From Roridomyces roridus (lineage: Eukaryota > Basidiomycota > Agaricomycetes > Agaricales > Mycenaceae), in assembly GCA_029378245.1 (NCBI GenBank), contig JARKIF010000004.1:2542001-2606000 (forward strand): DNA of 64,000 nt. The letters are read 5' to 3'. The position numbers and the translations under genes were made by a program. Positions 58,315-64,000 of this stretch are shown one piece after another (position 1 is the first letter of the stretch; each line of letters starts with the position of its first letter). The notes beneath the pieces were generated by a model that was not told the origin of the DNA, ran no database searches, and saw nothing but the letters and a program-made list of their open reading frames with translations.

Positions 58315-60038
58315 TAGTGATCGTCACGGGTCTCCCGCGGGTATTTGCGCGACGACCCGTACCCGTACCCGCCAAAACCCATACCCGCGATGACGGGTAC
58401 GGGTCTGGCGGCGGGTCGGCGGGTGACCCGTGACCCGTGGAACCCGCAGTGGATTCCTGATACCGTTAGGTACAGGTTTCTATAGGGCGCCCTAATTTTT
58501 GGTTTTGGCGGGCCATCACGTTTTTGTCGTTCGGTTTTGCGTCAGCACTGATGGATCCAGCCAAATTCTTGTTGAAGCTGATGATTGCCGCACCCTCAGC
58601 GCAATATGGATGACCTCAACTCCCGGGAGCAGTCCTATCCGATTGATTTTTCAACATCTGTGCAAATGTCATGCACAGATGTTGGGTTCTTTGCCGAAGG
58701 AAATCCCAGGACTGTCACAAGCCTCAAGGAACCCCTTCCGTTTTTGCATCCCGCCTCCTCCCGCCGCCTCCCGATTTCTTGCCAAGCAGAAGCTTGCCAT
58801 GTCTAGGGTTGAACACGGGTCGGGTACGGGTCACAGAGGGTCGACCCGTACCCGTACCCGTGCTTGACCCGACCCGCACGGGTACGGGTCACAACCCGTA
58901 TACCCGCGGGTAGACGGCTTGAAATACATCGAAGTGAGTTCAGATTGTCCCCATTCTTGTCATTATCAGCCTTGCAATCACAGACTTTCATCGAAAAACC
59001 CTTGGAAATTGGATGCCACCTATGCCGAAGCAATGGCCGCATGCACGGGTCGGTCGCGGGTTTGAGCCGGGTCGGAATCTCTGACCCGTACCCGTACCCG
59101 TGCAACCCGCGGGTCCATTCCGCGGTTTTTACCCGTACGGGTATGAACCCGTGTCCAACCCTACACGGCTGCACGGAAATGTTGTGATTTGTTAACACAC
59201 GCCAACTTGCCAATTTGTTGCATCCGTTACTAGCATTTTGGTCAGATTTTTGTAAGGATATGACAAGATGTAAGTCTTAACACGTTGTTAATGTCGGATC
59301 ACACCAGTTTTGGTAGATGTGTTCGCTTTCCGCCAGCAGCCCTGAAGCCGTCTCAAGCCGCTGTCAAAGCCGACCCAAAGGGGCAGTTCAACAGCGGCTT
59401 ACCAAAATTATTTCAAACTCCGATCACATCATAACGTGAGGTAAGTCAACATGGCGTGACTTTTGTCGCTTTCTCTTTCCTTCCACTTCCTCCTCCCTCT
59501 GGCTCCTCCTCAAGATCCCTCGAAAACGGTGGCAATTGAACCACTCCAAGATGTTTCTACCACCAGAGCAAGATCATGCTGGTGTCCCTCAAGCCGCTGT
59601 TCCGCCTGTCACTACAACTCAAAGGCTCAATGAAGACTTCAAGTTTTTTTTCGCAAGCAAGTCCCACCTCAAGCCATTTCCCGCAAGACTTCAAGTTGAA
59701 TCCAAACTTCGAGGTCAAGCCCTCAAGGCCTCAAGTCCTATTGGCTCTATGCACTGAGCACTTCGAGTTCAATCAATCACCACTGATTTATCTTGGATCA
59801 AGCGGCACAGTGCCGGCAGTTCACCGGCGGCGTCATTGGGATTGATTTCCACCATTCCAGCCAGCCCTCGTCTTCAGTGTGCTCGCGCAAGGCGTATTCG
59901 GCGGTGTCTGTGCTATTCCCACGGGTTGTGGCCGGTACCCGCGGGTCTGCGAAAAATTCAGCTGCCGACCCGGACCCGTACCCGTAGGTACCCGTACCCG
60001 TGACCCGCGGCGGGTTGCCCTACCCGTGACGAACACTA
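58315..60038 (+). mobile_element. Non-autonomous hAT element, 1724 bp
   Basis: Terminal repeats TAGTGATCGTCACGGGT (left) and TAGTGTTCGTCACGGGT (right, complement) match at 16 of 17 positions. A perfect 8-bp target duplication GCTGGGCT flanks it (58307-58314, 60039-60046). Both ends are rich in ACCCGTACCCG words in both orientations. No transposase frame is present. It sits in an exon of a SnoaL-like gene. Confidence 0.93.
58803..59163 (+). mobile_element. Nested hAT-like MITE, 361 bp
   Basis: Terminal repeats TAGGGTTGAACACGGGT and TAGGGTTGGACACGGGT (complement of the right end), 16 of 17 matching, with the same CCCGTACCCG words next to them as in the surrounding element. The ends resemble those of the outer element (TAG-GTT-G-CACGGGT), so the two are related families. 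No target duplication was seen, so this may also be an internal rearrangement. Confidence 0.7.
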
Positions 60039-60499
60039 GCTGGGCTACTTGAAGGCCGTTTGCGGTAGTTTCGAGCGCTTTGTGGTGCGTGGTTTTGATA
60101 GGCGGAGTGAGGGCGCACCGATAATTGAGACCTAGTTCTTGGCCCCGACCGAGGTCATCCAATCCACAAACGTCGTCGTGTTCTATGTTCGTGCATAATT
60201 CCGGTTTTCCGGTTTGCGTGGCTAAAATGCGAGTTTAGGTCCACTCGGACGGCGTGTCCAAGGAGGGGAAGCAGTACTCCAGCGAATATATGATGACCTT
60301 CCGATTCTCCGGAGAGAAGATCGTCAGTATGAAGGAGTTTATGGATTCCAAGTATACGGCCGAATATTTTGCGGGAGGTAGAAGTTGATTTGAGCCAAGT
60401 TGTTCAACAGAATAAAGAGTTCTAGCCAGAGATAGTGACCCAGTTTCTGAGCCACAGAAGATTTGACAAGCAGGACTAGAAGGCTGGTGATGGTTTGTG

Positions 60500-60690
60500 A
60501 CAACAAGGAAAAGCTGTGCACCGGATTTGGTCGTGCATTTTCTTCTTTGATCTTCCTTCCATGTCCGAGTGGCATTCGAACCGTTGCCCGGTTGCACTGT
60601 CGGCCGGGTAACCGACCCTCCGACCCTCCTACTTGCTCAAGCAGACTGTCGACCCGCGCTTTGACCGCACGGCAGAACAATGGCCCGGTT
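60500..60690 (-). repeat. SINE-like repeat, copy 2
   Basis: Matches 54180-54330 over the AGCTGTGCA...CTTCCATG segment. On the minus strand a possible A box (GGTTACCCGG region, near 60615) and B box (GGTTCGAATGCC, near 60574) lie at tRNA-like spacing. Confidence 0.5.
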
Positions 60691-60789
60691 GACGCAGACC
60701 CACAGAGGCCCACCAAGGCTCTTGTCCAATTGTTCACTTCAATTCCTTCAAATACAGCTAACGGAAAACGCCCACTCTACTAAACCATC

Positions 60790-62085
60790 ATGTCCCCACC
60801 TCTTGGTCTTCAGGACTGTCCAACTGAACTCATACACGAGATCGCCAAACACTCCACCCGCGCCGACCTACTGTCCCTCGCCTACGTGGGCGACAAGGAC
60901 ATCTACAAGATCTGCATTCCATACCAGTACGAAACGGCCAACATCCACAGCCTCGCGGGGTTCTTTCAATTCTGCGAAACGGTGGCCATGGAGTCCAATG
61001 CGAGGCTGGCAGCTTGTGTGAGAGCTGTCCGGTTGTACGTGCTTTGTATCATTTACTGTGTCCCTCGTTGATACTCCTCGTCGACTAGTGATACCCACAA
61101 GGCGGACGCGCCATCCAATTTATCGACGGGCGAGTCGAATGCGGGGCTGGCAGGCCTATCTACGGACCAAGCCCAGGCCTGTGCCACTGGTATCGCAAAT
61201 CTTCATTCCCTTCGCTCGCTCGAACTTCTCCATCCGCTCGTATGCTACATCATCCCGCGCATTCACAACGTGGTCTTCTCCCTCCTCCACACTTTCGCCG
61301 CCCCATTCTCACTCCATCTCGATCAATTCCTCCGCTCGAACTCACAAATCCAGCACCTCAACATCCCCTCCACCGGCGCGTTGCAGCGCACGGCTCAAAT
61401 ACCCTCCGGATCCATCCGCCTACCCCACCTGCGTACGTTCGTTGGCCCGGAGGTGCTCGCGCGCGCCGTCATGCCCCATTCGCGTGTCACAGAGCCGGCC
61501 GTGATATGGGATCCCAAGCCACCTGCCGGGCGCATTCGCGAGACTCTCTCGTGCCTTGTGCAGTCGACTGCAGGGATCAAGGGGCTTCGGACCCACACCT
61601 ACGGCTGGCCGGAAGCTCTCCTTGCTCTCATCATTGAACACTTCGGAACCAACCTCCGAGTTTTGGAATTCCGCAACTACCGCAAGACTCCGAGTCGGCG
61701 CTCACCAAGGGTGCGTTTTCTCGTATCACTCTTCTATACTTGCCGGTCAACTTTATAGGCTTTTTTCGCAACCCTCGTCGATAATATTCATCGCTTCCCG
61801 GAGCTCACCACCCTCCTCGTCCACAATGCACCGCACATCACGGCTCACAACTTGAACTCCATCGACAAAGAGGCTTTCGAAGCCGAGTGGAATAGCATCC
61901 AAACCTATTACCGGCTCTGCCCCAGACTTGACGATATAACCTTATTGAGCGGCGTACAGTGGCAGCGGGTCGCTGGGGAGCGGTGGATACCGGTTGACGG
62001 TCAGGCCTTGAAAAAGTCGAAGGAGTTCGACGATTGGTTCAAGGGAAAGTTCCCTTGTGCTAATATCGATGAATATAGGTTTTAA
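60790..62085 (+). CDS. F-box/LRR-type protein
   Basis: Start ATG at 60790 (MSPPLGLQDCPTELIHEIAK), stop at 62085. The N-terminus DCPTELIHEIAKHSTRADLL is F-box-like. Introns near 61034-61090 and 61709-61760 (approximate). The body is a leucine-rich solenoid: IANLHSLRSLELLHPLVCYI, FSLLHTFAAPFSLHLDQFLR, SIRLPHLRTFVGPEVLARAV, LALIIEHFGTNLRVLEFRNY, HRFPELTTLLVHNAPH. The C-terminus is IDEYRF. About 395 residues. Member of the large agaric F-box-like families, presumed SCF adaptor. Confidence 0.78.
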
Positions 62086-62728
62086 GCATTGTAGTTGATT
62101 GAATTGGCCACCTCTATCCCCTGTGCCAACGTGTCTTGGATGGTGTTCAACCCTCTCGGCCACTCGTTCCTCTTCGAGATTTTGAAGGGAGACGGTTCGG
62201 AGACGGTTCGCACATTTACACTGCTTGTGAACTGTGCAGCGGATACTTGCAGTTGCGACGAGATCGATGAGTGAAGAAGAGTGGACTTGATATTTTCACA
62301 GGGAAGGTTGCAGAAAAAGAATTCCTATGTGCCAGCCAATACCCGGGACCGAATCGAACGGGGGTTGCACCTATTTTGGGTTCACAATGATTTCAGAGGT
62401 CGTAAATCTTGGACTCCTGAATCAGCTAATTGGAGGTATGTAAGAGTTGGAGAACTTGCACCTTTGACGCCAATAATCCCAATCATCCACTTTTGTCACT
62501 CTTGGATCGGAGTCTTGGTTTATTGCGACAACAATCATTCTTTCGTCAGATAGTACAGAGTTCCGTGGGCCTGGATTGAACGGCTATTTAGTCCACTCTG
62601 ACTTCCGTCGTACGGGGAAGTCACCCGCTGGGGAAAGCCCGGAAAGCCTCTATCATAGAAATAGATTGCAGATAAATGTACATATGCGCAAATTCCCATT
62701 CAAACAATATATGAAGAGTGCCATCATC
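62086..62728. other. Interval with one tRNA-like piece
   Basis: No gene. Near 62340-62368 CCGAATCGAACGGGGGTTGC is the complement of a T-arm like those at 24.2-24.7 kb. Confidence 0.5.
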
Positions 62729-63949
62729 CTACACCTCAAGATGGTCCTGTAGCTCCTTGGGACGCAAAAACATCTCCTCACACTCCGGGCAGCTGAACTT
62801 GACAGCGAGATGCTTGCCACAGTGCAAATGCCTTGCCAGCCCACGCGCACCATTTGTGAGCGTCTTACCACACGGCTGTTCTCCCTTCCCTGGCCACGGG
62901 CATACGACATCTGCCTTCGCATTATCCTTGCCCAGGTGGGCCTTGAAATGGTCGTTAAGGAGATTGACGTCGGTGGATATGCTCTCTAAACACCCAGGCC
63001 AATAGCACCGGGTTTGAGACCGCGCAGCTACGACGACTTCGTTCGTGCGCTCGTGGGCTTTGTCCTTGCTCAAGCTATGCGCGAGGCTGCACGAGCTTTG
63101 AGACTCCTTCTGCGTCCTGTTCGGCGCGCTGCTACCCTCGCTGGAAGCGCCTCAGTTGGATATCGGACAGACGACGAAAACGGGTGGCACTCACGCAGTA
63201 GTGTTGCTGGCGCTGACGGCACTCGTGGTCGCAATAGTCGACGCCTTGATCTTCTTCACCTTCTTTGTCCTGCGAAATTTAATGTCAGAAAAGGGCGGAT
63301 CCACCAGAAAAGCGACGAGTGGCACGTACACAGGTTTGTCCATCTCCTCCCTCTCGACCTCCTTCCCCTTCCGTTTGCGCCCGTTCTGCTGCTGCGAGGA
63401 CGTCCCACCCACCGTAAGCGCCGCGTCTTCTGGAACACCCGTAGACACGGGATAGGCGTAGGCCATGGATGCACCCAGATATTGGGGCGCATGATGGGTG
63501 ACGTAGCCATGAGATGCGGTGCCGTCGTCGATAACCGCAAAGTTTGCGGGCGTGGTGAGGACGAAGAGTGGCTGGTGGTACAAGGATGACGGGCGCACGA
63601 TCGTACGCGCGTCGGTGGTTTCGCTGGTGGATTCTCCGAAGAGCGGAAATGGGGGAACATTCTCCGCGTTGCCACAGCTGTCGGGGGTGGTGTACTCCAT
63701 GGATGAGAGGTCGGTCTGAGGCGAGTAATAGCCGTCAGAGGCTTGGTATTCTGTCGGAGTGCTAGATTGGGAGATAATACCGTCAGCGCAAGAACAGGAC
63801 CGGATGAAAATGAGATAACGCACGTCGTGACCTCGGTGTCGGTAGCGTACTCGTCGTGAGCACTGCATATCACAGTGTCAATGCCACTCGGATATCAAGC
63901 GCAGGCGGGCATACCTCGGGAGCTGCAGCGTCTCCAGAGACGGTGGCAT
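62729..63949 (-). CDS. C2H2 zinc-finger protein
   Basis: Start ATG probably at 63949 (MPPSLETLQLP, short first exon), stop at 62729. The middle exon (about 63190-63760) is a disordered region with YQASDGYYSPQTDLSSMEYT and a basic RKRKGKEVEREEMDKP and RRTKKVKKIKAS nuclear signal. The last exon reads SKDKAHERTNEVVVAARSQT then three zinc-finger-like units: C-x4-C-x14-H-x3-H in CYWPGCLESISTDVNLLNDH, a second starting CPWPGKGEQPCGKTLTNGAR, and CPECEEMFLRPKELQDHLEV at the very end, whose last His is missing because the protein stops. Probably a DNA-binding regulator. An upstream exon beyond the window is possible. Confidence 0.75.
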
Positions 63950-64000
63950 TAGATCATGAGCCAGACGCGAATCGAAGAGCGCCTGTGCCACTTGTAGGCA

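Larger units (their letters stand above)
58110..60393 (+). pseudogene. SnoaL-like gene split by a hAT element
   Basis: The 5' part (start near 58104, MPETNQATMSASETLPSQQL) reads DHFNSDWDAFAELFAPEFEY and RPASIIPLGGQRTRNKGELL, homologous to the intact gene at 24763-25323. It breaks at 58315. After the element, 60047 onward resumes with a segment equivalent to GSFERF, then FLAPTEVIQSTNVVVFYVRA, and after a stop-containing stretch SEYMMTFRFSGEKIVSMKEF, MDSKYTAEYFAGG, ending near 60393. Besides the insertion, in-frame stops (TAA near 60197, TAG near 60236) show further decay. Confidence 0.85.

Noticed and set aside
58340..60020. CCCGTACCCGTA runs as interstitial telomere repeat
   Set aside because: Fungal telomeres are usually TTAGGG-type; here the words lie at the ends of an element with TIRs and target duplication.

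Overview
The window is nuclear DNA from a filamentous basidiomycete, most likely an agaric (Agaricomycetes). Genes are cut by many short introns (about 45-65 nt, GT-AG and some GC-AG). Several families present are typical of mushroom genomes: DUF6534-type 7TM proteins, agaric caspase-domain proteins, F-box/LRR-type proteins, a basidiomycete Zn2Cys6 regulator, and an ARM-repeat protein of a kind I associate with Mycena-like genomes. The genus is inference. Exon joins were made by eye from reading frame and splice sites; outer gene limits are more reliable than every internal junction.

0-13 kb is an accessory block. It holds three genes with a double-stranded beta-helix Fe(II)/2-oxoglutarate dioxygenase signature (HxD...H...R): one on the minus strand (361-2207) and two tandem paralogues on the plus strand (5191-7177, 7563-9183) that resemble fungal TET/JBP-like proteins. 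A decayed-looking CofD/UPF0052 gene lies between them. A 37-bp minisatellite follows, then a divergent pair: an unknown protein and an HTH plus DDE integrase-core transposase (11076-12997).

13-24.7 kb is AT-richer and repeat-rich, with one ARM-repeat gene (19448-21131). Its most striking content is a ~0.7-kb module present twice, 5278 bp apart. Each copy carries U6 snRNA-derived sequence on the minus strand: a U6-sized variant with a canonical 5' stem-loop and ACAGAGA box, and, 484 nt further on, a separate canonical U6 core and 3' half.

24.7-49 kb is a mostly ordinary gene region: a SnoaL-like protein; a large PARP-catalytic plus E2 (UBC) fusion; an F-box-type protein; a caspase-domain protein; an amino-acid permease with 12-nt and 6-nt microexons; a 7TM protein; a Zn2Cys6 transcription factor; and a DUF6534 membrane protein. 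These are interrupted by SINE-like repeats (32-33 kb) and an intact 321-bp hAT-type MITE with 8-bp target duplication.

49-64 kb holds a 1.76-kb TIR element, a SAM methyltransferase, a second DUF6534 gene, an intron-containing tRNA-Pro(AGG), a SnoaL-like pseudogene split by a 1.72-kb hAT element with a perfect 8-bp target duplication (and a related element nested inside), an F-box-type protein and a C2H2 zinc-finger protein that runs close to the window end. No pathway-type gene cluster was recognised. The organising theme is host genes interleaved with several kinds of mobile DNA.
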